Positions 22,980 through 30,635 of a stretch of DNA of 33,578 nucleotides are shown here, in pieces. A program made the translations under genes and the position numbers. The stretch is from the NCBI GenBank assembly GCA_020433455.1, contig JAGRCP010000014.1, forward strand, positions 1-33,578, in the 5' to 3' direction. Below the pieces are notes generated by a model, which was not told where the DNA came from, made no database searches, and saw only the letters and a program-made list of their open reading frames with translations. The stretch is from Caldilineaceae bacterium (GTDB lineage: Bacteria > Chloroflexota > Anaerolineae > Caldilineales > Caldilineaceae). The first letter of the stretch is position 1. Each line of letters opens with the position of its first letter.

Positions 22980-23416
22980 TGTGGCAACTGGAGAAATTAC
23001 TCAGCGGCGATCCTGCGCCCGGCATTTATCGCTATGCTGGCAAGGAGCATCCGGCCGATCTACGCGAGGACCTGGCGATCTTCGGCTGGGAACTCTTCTA
23101 TCTCGACGGGCGGAGCGTACGTGACAAACAGTCATTTTTGCAGGCCGCGGGCGCGGCCATGGATCTCCCGGCCTACACCGGCAAAAACTGGGATGCGTTT
23201 GAGGAAGTAATCCGCGATCTGGATACAGAATATACGGAGGGCTATGTGCTGCTCTTTGAGTACCCGAGTAATTTTGCCGCCGACGCGCCCGAAGATTGGG
23301 CGACGGCCAAGTCCATCCTGCAGGACGCCTGCCGCTTTTGGACCGGGGAGGGCCGGCCGTTCTACGTCCTGCTGCGGCGGGTGGATAGAGGGATGAGGGA
23401 GATCCCCATGCTGTAA
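22979..23416 (+). CDS. Barstar-like ribonuclease inhibitor
   Basis: A 145-residue protein, longer than classical barstar (about 90), with the barstar core LFYLDGRSVRDKQSFLQAAG, then YTGKNWDAFEEVIRDL and YVLLFEY. Barstar blocks barnase by inserting the helix after NxDA into the active site; here Asp72 matches barstar Asp35, while the key Asp39 position appears to be Glu76. The extra N-terminal ~35 residues are of unknown role. No signal peptide, so it stays in the cytosol. Its ATG shares bases with the RNase stop (TGATG), a coupled pair as in other barnase/barstar loci. Confidence 0.9.
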   Translation: MWQLEKLLSGDPAPGIYRYAGKEHPADLREDLAIFGWELFYLDGRSVRDKQSFLQAAGAAMDLPAYTGKNWDAFEEVIRDLDTEYTEGYVLLFEYPSNFAADAPEDWATAKSILQDACRFWTGEGRPFYVLLRRVDRGMREIPML

Positions 23417-23440
23417 GCGGGGATATCGTAGTAGATGTTT

Positions 23441-23490
23441 AGCGTGATGCGTGACCGGATTGCTTGCAATCCACTGTCACGTATCACGTT
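23441..23490. repeat. RYGTGAY heptamer palindrome between convergent genes
   Basis: Outer arms AGCGTGATGCGTGAC (23441-23455) and its near inverse (23476-23490, 13 of 15) enclose an inner hairpin GGATTG-CTTG-CAATCC. The stop of the minus-strand reductase gene lies inside: its last residues Glu-Arg-Asp-Thr are read from the repeat. Confidence 0.75.
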
Positions 23491-24313
23491 CATACATGGC
23501 CAGCAGCTGCCCGGCCCCGTCCAGCGCCCCGAGATCCAAACAGAGCGAAGCGGGCGTCATGCTGACGCCGCCGCCCAGAAGCGATCCGCTGACCAAGGGA
23601 TCATAGACTTCGCCGCCCAGAAGGCGATTGGCCGTCGTCAGATAGAGGCGGTCAATGACGCCGTCGGCCAGGAGCGTATGATGGACCCGCGGCCCGGCCG
23701 CGCTATAGATAATGCCGTATCCCCGCCCGGCCAGCCCGTCAATAAACCGACTGCCCGCAACGTCCTCTTCTCCCGCAAGAAAAACCTCCGCTCCCGCTTC
23801 TTCCAGCGCGCGCATACGGACCGGATCCGCGGCCGCGGTTGTGGCGACGATAACCCGTCGCCCGTCGCTTAACAGCCGGGGGGCAATGGGAAAGTCTAAG
23901 TCACGGCTCATAACCGCGTAATCCGGATAGGGAGAGAGTCCCCGCTCCCCGCGCCAGTCCGTGATATCCCTGAATTCCGCTTTGTCGTAGACCTCCACCA
24001 GCTCCCGCACCCTGCCGGCGGCCGTCTCGCGCAGGTGGCCGCTGCTGGTGACGATAACGTCCGCCTGGACGGCCAGTTCCTGAAAGAGACGCCAGTCCCG
24101 GGGATTGGCGATGCTGCGCGGGACGCCCATACCGTTGCCGCTGGGTCGGGGCAGCGCGATGCGCCCGTCCAGGCTGACGATGAAGTTGGTGTAGACAAAG
24201 GGGGCGCGGGCGTGGCCCAGCCGCCGCACGTCATGGTCGAGGTAAAGACCGGCCAGCGGCCGCTCCTGCGCAGGAGGCGGATAGAGGGCCAGGACGGAGC
24301 CGCCGGACGTCAT
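23477..24313 (-). CDS. RibD C-terminal-domain reductase (DHFR-like)
   Basis: A 278-residue protein of the RibD_C/dihydrofolate-reductase-like superfamily, NADPH-dependent reductases whose best-known member reduces a pyrimidine intermediate of riboflavin synthesis. Visible are PFVYTNFIVSLDGRIALP (substrate/NADPH-binding start), DWRLFQELAVQADVIVTSSGHLRET, a nucleotide-binding stretch RRVIVATTAAAD, and IIYSAAGPRVHHTLLADGVIDRLYLTTANRLLGG. No deaminase domain is attached and no riboflavin genes are near, so the substrate is unknown. It is the last gene of a four-gene operon; its ATG overlaps the preceding stop (ATGA). Confidence 0.85.
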   Translation of the reverse strand: MTSGGSVLALYPPPAQERPLAGLYLDHDVRRLGHARAPFVYTNFIVSLDGRIALPRPSGNGMGVPRSIANPRDWRLFQELAVQADVIVTSSGHLRETAAGRVRELVEVYDKAEFRDITDWRGERGLSPYPDYAVMSRDLDFPIAPRLLSDGRRVIVATTAAADPVRMRALEEAGAEVFLAGEEDVAGSRFIDGLAGRGYGIIYSAAGPRVHHTLLADGVIDRLYLTTANRLLGGEVYDPLVSGSLLGGGVSMTPASLCLDLGALDGAGQLLAMYERDT

Positions 24314-25278
24314 GCTTGCTCCGGGATGGGCGGTAATGACGCCCCGGTTTCGGTGACGATGCCCGCGATTTCCTCCACGGTCTTATCCAGGTACGAGTGA
24401 ACGCCGTCCACGGTCGTATCGGCGTCCAGGTAAGAGCCGGGACCGTTGTGAGTCATGTCGCCCATATGAATGATGGTCACGCGATCCTCTTCCCGCGCCT
24501 GATTCCAAAAAGAGTTTTTCATAATCGGCCAGCGACCGGGGAAAATGATGCGACCGAGACGCTCAACCTTATCCCTGGAACCGTGAATATGGTAAATGTG
24601 CTCAACATCAACCTGACCGGGATCGGAGCAAAAGACGCCCGCCAGAGAGATAATCCGCACGGGCGCGTTCAGCTTTTCGGCGACGAGGGAAGCGCAGCCC
24701 ATAGCGATCTGCCCGCCGCCGCTATAGCCCAGCAGATAGACGGGCGTACCCGAACCGAACGGATAGCCGTGACGCGCCAAGCCGTGGAGGACAATCTCCG
24801 TCGTCCCCCGGTCGTACATGACGCCGTAACGGTGATCGGATGAGACCATGACCTGGAACATGTTGCGCACGTTGCCGATGAGGCCCCACGGTCGGCGGGC
24901 TTCTTTGCCCCGGAAAACCAGACGCCAAAACGCGCTAAAGATCCGGTTGCCCGTCAGCGCGGTGTTGGTCACCGAGTAGGGATAGATGTCATCTACGATT
25001 TCTATTTGGGGCAGGCGGACGATCAGGTGATCCAGAAATACCCGCTCTTCGGGAATATGCACTTCGGCTTTCATGCTGCCGATGCCGGTGAGAAAAACCA
25101 CAAAGCGGCTATCGGAAGAAAGCGGCCCCGTCACCGGATCCAGAGAAAGCCCGTGGCGATCTGCCGACGGGGAGGGAAACCAGCCCGCCCACCAGCCCAA
25201 AGACTCCAGCGGGGCGAGTACGGCCATCATGACCAGCGCAATCGCAAACAGGGATAAGACGGCAACAATAAAATTCAT
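24310..25278 (-). CDS. Membrane-anchored alpha/beta hydrolase
   Basis: A 322-residue protein with an N-terminal membrane anchor (FIVAVLSLFAIALVMMAVLAP, ~3-23) and a hydrolase-like domain: FVVFLTGIGSM as first core strand and oxyanion region, VYLLGYSGGGQIAMG (~180-194) as nucleophile elbow with Ser in GYSGG, HIHGSRDKVE as likely acid loop and MGDMTHNGPGSYLD carrying the candidate catalytic His. Substrate unknown; the neighbouring phospholipase and membrane protein suggest lipid or lipid-linked esters. Both ends overlap neighbours by ATGA. Confidence 0.75.
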   Translation of the reverse strand: MNFIVAVLSLFAIALVMMAVLAPLESLGWWAGWFPSPSADRHGLSLDPVTGPLSSDSRFVVFLTGIGSMKAEVHIPEERVFLDHLIVRLPQIEIVDDIYPYSVTNTALTGNRIFSAFWRLVFRGKEARRPWGLIGNVRNMFQVMVSSDHRYGVMYDRGTTEIVLHGLARHGYPFGSGTPVYLLGYSGGGQIAMGCASLVAEKLNAPVRIISLAGVFCSDPGQVDVEHIYHIHGSRDKVERLGRIIFPGRWPIMKNSFWNQAREEDRVTIIHMGDMTHNGPGSYLDADTTVDGVHSYLDKTVEEIAGIVTETGASLPPIPEQA

Positions 25279-25988
25279 GATGATTTGCCCTCGTCAGATT
25301 GGCCGTTCTCGGTTGACTGGGGCGCGTCGGGCTTATTATTCGTCATCGCCAGGGTAATCTGGGTCACGGCTTCATTCACGTCCAACATGAGCTTTCTGCC
25401 CGACGTAACATCCATGGCCCAGTGCGCGATACTATTCAAGAGCCGCCCCGTTAATGCGCGGATGAAAAGGACGCTCACCAGACCGATGACGGCCAGGGAA
25501 ACGGCTTGATTAAATTCAACCCCATCCAGCCGTCCGATATAGACCGCCATGAGGCCATAGGACCAAACGTAGAGGATCTGAAGAATCGGCTGGCCCGCGT
25601 ACGGTAAGAAGCCGAGAAAGCCCAAAAGCAGGGGAATATAACTGACGCCAATGACGATAAAGAGCATTTTGCTGGGCACGGCCGCAGCCAATATGCGGGT
25701 GGAGAAAAGCCAAAAGAGCGTCACCCAAATCAGGAAATTGACGGCGTTGAGCAGCGCGCTGATCAGGAGACTGAGCACAAAGCGCATCGGCTTGACCTGA
25801 TTGGCGAAGAGCACCACGCTCTGGCCAATGGCCTCTGACAACCCGGCCAACACGACCAGCCAAATCACCAGGCTCCTCCAGTTCGCTGCCGAGGAGAGCA
25901 ACTCAATCGGATCGGCCGAGCCCGTGAAAAAGGCGGCAATAATGTCCCATACCTGAACGCGGGACGCGGCAACAAGTGAAGCAATCAT
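25275..25988 (-). CDS. Multi-pass membrane protein, Yip1-domain-like
   Basis: A 237-residue protein with about five hydrophobic segments (for example SLVIWLVVLAGLSEAIGQSV, FVLSLLISALLNAVNFLIWV, MLFIVIGVSYIPLLLGFLGF and AVSLAVIGLVSVLFIRALTG), followed by a hydrophilic, acidic C-terminal tail of about 50 residues. The pattern, including a GVSYIPLLLGFLGFLP-type segment, is like Yip1-family proteins, whose bacterial role is unclear. AAGGAG lies 5 nt before the ATG at 25988, so a longer frame to 26021 is rejected. ATGA overlaps on both sides place it firmly in the patatin operon. Confidence 0.75.
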   Translation of the reverse strand: MIASLVAASRVQVWDIIAAFFTGSADPIELLSSAANWRSLVIWLVVLAGLSEAIGQSVVLFANQVKPMRFVLSLLISALLNAVNFLIWVTLFWLFSTRILAAAVPSKMLFIVIGVSYIPLLLGFLGFLPYAGQPILQILYVWSYGLMAVYIGRLDGVEFNQAVSLAVIGLVSVLFIRALTGRLLNSIAHWAMDVTSGRKLMLDVNEAVTQITLAMTNNKPDAPQSTENGQSDEGKSS

Positions 25989-28051
25989 GAAAGCTCCTTC
26001 AACCCTCCTCCTTCGACCCACGTTTGGAGCGGCCCCCTGGCATACTGATAGCCTGCATCGGCAATGTCGGCATAGGCGTCAAAGTCAAACAGGCTGTAAT
26101 CTCCCACCGGCGGCTGGAGGACGATATCCGCATGGGCCAGCTGGCCGGGTACGGCATTGATGCTGCCCAGCGCATTGGCGCGCATCATGATGCTGACAAT
26201 CGAGGGCGCATGCAGGTTATCGACAAAGGGGTTGAGCCGCCGCCGCAGCACTTTCCAGCCGCTGAGCGATTCTCCATACGCAAATCCTTTGGCGTCCCGC
26301 TTGGTAAAGCCCAGGTCCACAGCAATGACCGGTCCTGAATCAACCATGGTGCGAACGACATCCGCAGGCGTATTGTCAAAAACGCCGCCGTCAATCAGCA
26401 GATCGCCCGAATCCGTCAGGGCGGGCGGCATGACGCCCGCGATGGCCGTGCTGGCCCGCACGGCATGATGCAGCGGACCGCGTCGGTGGACAGTCATTTC
26501 GGCCCGGGTGAGATTACCGCTGATGGTAAAGGGCGCGATCCACAAATCCTCCATCATGACGTTCCCAAACACCTCACGATACGCTGCGTTGAGGCGTTCG
26601 GCACTCGTCACCGACGTAAAAGGGAATGTGGGCTGCATCCAAATGCGCTTCTGCATGAGGCGCGTGCGCGCAACCTCTTCCATCTTGTCTACGGTGTAAC
26701 TCTGGGCATAGAGCGCGGCGATGATGGAGCCGGCGCTGGTGCCGCCCACCACGTCGGCCTGGATGCCCATCTCTTCCAGCGCGCGGGCAACGCCCGCACA
26801 CGCGGCCGCGCGCATGCCGCCGCCGCCGAAAACCAGGCCGATTGCCCGCCCCTGGACAAACCGGACCAGCCGATCCATGCCCCGACCGCTGTCCAACGCC
26901 ACATGATGATGACGCGTGATGGTCCGGGCGTCAAGCCAGGCCGCGGTATTTTGAAATGCGTCGCTCTCCCGCGGGCGGAGGAGCGCCAGTTCCCGGGGCG
27001 GCAAAAGGTTCGGGTGATCCAGGTTGTCGATGGCCTGCTCGGCCGGGCTAAGGGCCGGCGTATCATCGGTGCGGCCGACAATGAGCAGGCGATCAGCCTG
27101 TTCCGCCACGCGCCGGGTCCAGTTGGGATAGGCGTCGTCGGCCAGATAAAAGAGGGTCGAATACCGGGCGGCCTGGGCCTGAAGCCAGTCCACGAAGCCG
27201 TAGGCGTTCACCACGGCTTCCAGGGGCGGTCCGCCGTATTGGGCCAGTTCGGCCTGAGCGTCGGCCGGCGTGATGAGGCCGACTGAGTCTCTTCTGCCCA
27301 AGGCATTCGCCAACTGACGGGCGAAGGCTTCCACGTCGGCTGACGCGGGCACGATGGCGATCACCTTGCCGCCGGGCGCTATGACCCGCCCCGTCTCCAC
27401 GGCTTCCATACGCGTCGCCATGTCGGAGAGGAGCCGGATCATAATCTGGGGCTTGCGACCGACCAGTTCAGTCAGCGCGGCGAGGGGCAGCAGGCAGACG
27501 TCACTGTCCTGCAGGGCATAGGCCGATGTTTCATGCTCTCTTCCCTGCACCAGGGAGCTTTCGCCCAGCAGGCGGCCGTCTCCATAGTCGGCCAGAATGC
27601 GCTCATCGCCGTCCGCCGTTTTGCGTACTGCCCGCATTCGGCCGTCAACCAAAATGTAAAGATACTCCGACGGATCGCCCTGGCGGAAGAGCGTCTCGCC
27701 CCGGCGCACGTAGCGCCAGACGAGTGCGCCCGTCACCGGCTGAAGCAGGTCATCGACCGCGGGATCGGCCGGTGCCGCCGCGCCCGCGGCGGCCGTACGG
27801 GCGGCCAAGGTCGCTTCCACTTCCCCGCGCAGAGCGGGGTCATGGGGCAGCAACTCCTGCCAGTCAGGGCGCGTCTCTTCCAGCGCAGCCGCGGTGAGGG
27901 GCGGCCGCTCCCTGGTTGGCGGCAAGTTGAGCAGCAGCCGCGCGGCCTGACTGCGCTTGGCCAAAATATGGGTCACACGGTCTATGATGAGATCGGCCAG
28001 CAAAGTCGGATCCGTGGTGAGATAAGCGGGAGAAGAAGGTTCGTTTATCAT
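25985..28051 (-). CDS. NTE-like patatin phospholipase with cNMP-binding domain
   Basis: A 688-residue protein in the layout of eukaryotic neuropathy target esterase. After a helical N-terminus (~1-95), a cyclic-nucleotide-binding domain (~105-215: RRGETLFRQGDPSEYLYILV and GDGRLLGESSLVQGREHE) is followed by a Rossmann-like middle domain (~225-390) and a patatin domain (~400-600). The latter has GLVFGGGGMRAAA (oxyanion hole), GGTSAGSIIA (catalytic Ser at about 437) and LLIDGGVFDNTPADV (catalytic Asp). It should deacylate phospholipids or lysophospholipids at the membrane. It leads a four-gene operon and diverges from a Crp/Fnr gene. The promoter lies so close that the mRNA may be leaderless. 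Confidence 0.93.
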   Translation of the reverse strand: MINEPSSPAYLTTDPTLLADLIIDRVTHILAKRSQAARLLLNLPPTRERPPLTAAALEETRPDWQELLPHDPALRGEVEATLAARTAAAGAAAPADPAVDDLLQPVTGALVWRYVRRGETLFRQGDPSEYLYILVDGRMRAVRKTADGDERILADYGDGRLLGESSLVQGREHETSAYALQDSDVCLLPLAALTELVGRKPQIMIRLLSDMATRMEAVETGRVIAPGGKVIAIVPASADVEAFARQLANALGRRDSVGLITPADAQAELAQYGGPPLEAVVNAYGFVDWLQAQAARYSTLFYLADDAYPNWTRRVAEQADRLLIVGRTDDTPALSPAEQAIDNLDHPNLLPPRELALLRPRESDAFQNTAAWLDARTITRHHHVALDSGRGMDRLVRFVQGRAIGLVFGGGGMRAAACAGVARALEEMGIQADVVGGTSAGSIIAALYAQSYTVDKMEEVARTRLMQKRIWMQPTFPFTSVTSAERLNAAYREVFGNVMMEDLWIAPFTISGNLTRAEMTVHRRGPLHHAVRASTAIAGVMPPALTDSGDLLIDGGVFDNTPADVVRTMVDSGPVIAVDLGFTKRDAKGFAYGESLSGWKVLRRRLNPFVDNLHAPSIVSIMMRANALGSINAVPGQLAHADIVLQPPVGDYSLFDFDAYADIADAGYQYARGPLQTWVEGGGLKELS

Positions 28052-28057
28052 GCAGAC

Positions 28058-28086
28058 ATTGTGCCCGCGGAAGGGGATGACGTCAA
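28058..28086 (-). promoter_or_regulatory. Promoter of the patatin operon
   Basis: TTGACG (28086-28081), 17 nt, CACAAT (28063-28058) on the minus strand. A start 7 nt beyond the -10 falls at the ATG itself (28051), and no Shine-Dalgarno is present, so a leaderless message is likely. Confidence 0.6.
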
Positions 28087-28140
28087 TATTTATGCGGGGC
28101 GGGGGAAGGGATCATCGGAGCGACGCCGGGTTCAAGCCCC

Positions 28141-28169
28141 TTGCATCGGGCCTGAACATCCTCCATAAT
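28141..28169 (+). promoter_or_regulatory. Promoter of the Crp/Fnr gene
   Basis: TTGCAT (28141-28146), 17 nt, CATAAT (28164-28169). The start would be near 28176, directly at the first palindrome. A second -10-like TACAAT is at 28238-28243, but a start from it (about 28250) would cut off the AGGAG ribosome site. Confidence 0.5.
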
Positions 28170-28174
28170 CATAT

Positions 28175-28217
28175 GCGCGTGCTGCTGCGCACGCGCAGCC
28201 TGTGCGCTAACGCACAG
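28175..28217. promoter_or_regulatory. Tandem palindromes, probable Crp-type operators
   Basis: Palindrome A: arms GCGCGTGC (28175-28182) and GCACGCGC (28189-28196). Palindrome B: CTGTGCG (28200-28206) and CGCACAG (28211-28217). Both contain YGTGC-N6-GCACR, the same geometry as the Crp consensus TGTGA-N6-TCACA with A replaced by C; centres are 23 bp apart. They lie between a Crp-family gene and the divergent patatin operon. Confidence 0.65.
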
Positions 28218-28257
28218 CAGGACGCCCCCGCAACCGTTACAATTCAGGAGAAAGCAC

Positions 28258-28995
28258 GTGGACAAGCGACTAGCCCAGCGGGTGATGACGTTGCAAGGCA
28301 TGCCCTTGTTTCAAGAACTTAACGAGGCCGACCTGGAAAAGCTCGCCCAGGCGCTCCAAACGCGCACCTATAACCGGGACGAAATTATCTTTCGTCAGGG
28401 CGATCCCTACCGGGAGCTCTATCTGGTAATCAAGGGCAAGGTACGAGTCTACAAAATCAGCCCCGGTGGTGAGGAAACGACCATCGCCATTTTTTCTACC
28501 AATGACGTAATCGGCGAATTAGCCGCGCTGGATGACAAGCCCCGCTCGGCGACAGGCAAAGCCATGAGCCCGGTGACGCTCCTGATTATGAGTCAGCAGG
28601 CTTTTCTTGACCACATGCGCACCATGCCCGGACTGGCGCTGGGGATGGCCCGGGTCCTCGCGGCCAAACTGCGCTGGACCGCGGCCTACGCCGAATCCAT
28701 CGCCCAGTTTGACGCGGCCGGCCGCTTGCTCCACATCCTGCTGGTCAACAACGATCGCTACGGCGAAATGCTGGAGCCGGGCAGGCGCTATCGCATCAAC
28801 CTGGGCCTCACCCAAAGCGACCTGGCCTCCATGGTCGGGGCGCGGCGGGAATGGGTGAATCGAATTCTGAGCGACTGGCGACGGCGCGGGCTGGTCGAAT
28901 TTGACCGGGGCGTCATCACCATCCTGGATCTTCCCCAGGTTGTGGCCGAACGGGATAGCCGCATCGAAGCCAATATGGCCGGCGATGAATGGTAG
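28258..28995 (+). CDS. Crp/Fnr family transcriptional regulator
   Basis: A 245-residue regulator. The N-terminal cNMP-binding fold (~10-125) has [38 protein letters not shown] and [21 protein letters not shown] at the ligand cassette. A long dimerisation helix (~125-160) and the HTH_CRP domain (~165-235) follow: [20 protein letters not shown] then [11 protein letters not shown]. In the recognition helix, RREWVNRIL keeps the Arg, Glu and Arg of the Crp pattern SRETVGRIL. There is no Cys cluster for Fe-S, so it is not Fnr-type oxygen sensing. GTG start with AGGAG 7 nt upstream. Likely targets are its own gene and the divergent patatin operon. Confidence 0.93.
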   Translation: MDKRLAQRVMTLQGMPLFQELNEADLEKLAQALQTRTYNRDEIIFRQGDPYRELYLVIKGKVRVYKISPGGEETTIAIFSTNDVIGELAALDDKPRSATGKAMSPVTLLIMSQQAFLDHMRTMPGLALGMARVLAAKLRWTAAYAESIAQFDAAGRLLHILLVNNDRYGEMLEPGRRYRINLGLTQSDLASMVGARREWVNRILSDWRRRGLVEFDRGVITILDLPQVVAERDSRIEANMAGDEW

Positions 28996-29080
28996 AACAA
29001 GAGAGGTCTATGCCACCGGTCAGGCAGGAGTGAAGCGTAATCCGCGGAGGGCGACGGCAAGAGGCAAACAGCATAACGCT

Positions 29081-29122
29081 CGATAAATAGGGCGGTTGCC
29101 ATGGCAACCGCCCTATTTATCG
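29081..29122. terminator. 42-bp perfect palindrome, bidirectional terminator candidate
   Basis: Every base from 29081 pairs with its partner up to 29122, centred on CCATGG; the inner half is GC-rich (GGGCGGTTGCC) and the outer half AT-rich (GATAAATA). It lies between convergent genes and suits termination in both directions. Confidence 0.7.
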
Positions 29123-29130
29123 GGGCGGAT

Positions 29131-29493
29131 TTACGTTTGGGGCATGGTTGCGATGAGCTTGTGCAGCTCGCGCACGACGTCATCAATGCGGCGCTTGTAG
29201 CGCAACATTTCGCGACGACATTCTACTTCAGCGCTGTTTTCGGTTTTGAAGCTCCGCAGCGTTTCCTCTAATTCAACATCAACGCGCAATTTGCTCATAT
29301 TCACCGGATTGCCGCGCAGATACTCGCGTACCTGACGGGCGATGCTGGTGTCATAGTAGGTTAAATCATTGTGCAGATCGACGAGCCGATCCGACGCAAT
29401 TGCGGGCATCGGCATCGACCGGACGGTTTCCCAGGCTCGGTTTAACTTACGTCGGTTCACGTTCTTCTGTCCACGGGTAAAATGAATGAACAT
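29131..29493 (-). CDS. Small helical protein, unknown
   Basis: About 120 residues, highly charged and almost entirely helical by eye: NVNRRKLNRAWETVRSM, ASDRLVDLHNDLTYYDTSIA, DVELEETLRSFKTENSAEVE and REMLRYKRRIDDVVRELHKL, with heptad-like spacing suggesting a helical bundle or coiled coil. No membrane segment, Cys pair or known motif. The frame runs on to 29712, but a consensus TATAAT at 29563-29558 lies inside that extension, so the ATG at 29493 is preferred; no clear Shine-Dalgarno is seen. Divergent from the phosphorylase gene. Confidence 0.6.
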   Translation of the reverse strand: MFIHFTRGQKNVNRRKLNRAWETVRSMPMPAIASDRLVDLHNDLTYYDTSIARQVREYLRGNPVNMSKLRVDVELEETLRSFKTENSAEVECRREMLRYKRRIDDVVRELHKLIATMPQT

Positions 29494-29557
29494 GACGGCA
29501 ATATAGAAAAAGCCGGCAATAGGATGCGAAGAGTAGAGGCTGTCTCCACGCGCCGGG

Positions 29558-29563
29558 ATTATA
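29558..29563 (-). promoter_or_regulatory. -10 element of the small helical protein gene
   Basis: A perfect TATAAT on the minus strand, about 65 nt before the preferred ATG; the -35 region is T-rich but not consensus. Confidence 0.5.
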
Positions 29564-29741
29564 ACAGGTGGAGAAACAAAAACCGAAAATTTCAGAAGGT
29601 CGGGATTTTTTTGATCTGCACGTCTACTTTGCCAACCGCGCCAATCGATGCTATCGTCCAACGATACTCGCTTGGCTTGCCGGGCCGCGCTAACATTATT
29701 TGACAGCGTCACTTCACTTGAGTCTATGCCAATTTGAACCT

Positions 29742-30488
29742 ATGCCAAACGCTGACTGCATGATCCTGCTGGCTGTGCTGCTGCCGCCGACCGCGCTCCA
29801 AATTCTGGGCAACGTCGTAGAAGAGCAGACCATCACCACGCCCTACGGCGACGTGGGGCCGCTGGCCCTGCGCATGCCCCTTGACGGCCCGCCGGTTTGG
29901 ATTGCACCCTACACCGGACTGCCCGACCGTACGGACCCCCGGGCGACTATCTTCGCGGCCCGGGAATTAGGCGCGCGGCGCATTCTGGGCTGGGAGCAGG
30001 GTGCGGGTCTTAGCCCTACTCTGGAGCCGGGCCATTCGGTAGTTGCCGAAGATTACATCGACTGGACGCGTCGCGGTCCCGACACTTTTGTGGAACGACG
30101 CCGGACCGATTTTGACGCCGACGCGCTGGCCCGACGGCCCGCCTTCTGCCCGGAGATGAGCCAGGCCTTGCACCGCACACTTCCCCACGCGACCAACGGC
30201 ATCTATCTGGCGACTGACGGCCCCCGCCGGGAAACGCCTGCAGAGGCGCGTCTCTATCACCGCCTGGGCGCAGATGTGCTGGGGCACAATCTCGTCCCGG
30301 AGGCAGCGCTGGCTCAGGAGTTGGGCCTCTGTTTTGCCGGTCTCATCACGCTGGGGGCCCGGGGCGCGGATCGCACGCCTTCTCCGCGTCGCAACGTGGT
30401 GCGCGGCGAACTTCATGCGATCCTCAATGCATTGCCCGGTTATCTGGCCGGCCTGCGCGACGCACCGACGTGCAGTTGTGCGGAATAA
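29742..30488 (+). CDS. MTAP/PNP family nucleoside phosphorylase
   Basis: About 248 residues of the trimeric purine nucleoside phosphorylase family, most like S-methyl-5'-thioadenosine phosphorylase. The diagnostic block is GIYLATDGPRRETPAEARLY followed by HRLGADVLGHNLVPEAALAQELGLCFAGLITLG, which holds the base- and ribose-binding residues; family members usually have Met-Thr (GMT) where this has Gly-His-Asn. The N-terminal PYTGLPDRTDPRATIFAARELGARRILG matches the phosphate-binding/nucleoside region. Such enzymes cleave methylthioadenosine or purine nucleosides with phosphate for salvage. Start uncertain: ATG 29742 or ATG 29760, neither with a good ribosome site. A weak promoter TTGCCA-17-TATCGT is at 29629-29657. 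Confidence 0.82.
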   Translation: MPNADCMILLAVLLPPTALQILGNVVEEQTITTPYGDVGPLALRMPLDGPPVWIAPYTGLPDRTDPRATIFAARELGARRILGWEQGAGLSPTLEPGHSVVAEDYIDWTRRGPDTFVERRRTDFDADALARRPAFCPEMSQALHRTLPHATNGIYLATDGPRRETPAEARLYHRLGADVLGHNLVPEAALAQELGLCFAGLITLGARGADRTPSPRRNVVRGELHAILNALPGYLAGLRDAPTCSCAE

Positions 30489-30635
30489 ACCCATAAATCC
30501 TGGTGGAGATTCACATATCAACCCTGACAGAGACAGGTCCGCCGAATTTCCGATGCGATATCTCCGCCGACTGCTACTATCCGAATCCGTTATCGACCTG
30601 TTACGAATAGAAAACAAATAGAAAGCGAATTTTTT

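Noticed and set aside
26465-27286. 273-codon plus-strand frame opposite the patatin gene
   Set aside because: Overlaps the catalytic part of a clear patatin on the other strand; His/Arg/Gly-rich shadow.
28238-28250. TACAAT as the main -10 of the Crp gene
   Set aside because: It would place the second palindrome at -41.5, which is attractive, but the transcript would start inside the AGGAG ribosome site; the upstream TTGCAT-17-CATAAT is preferred, and the alternative is kept only as a note.
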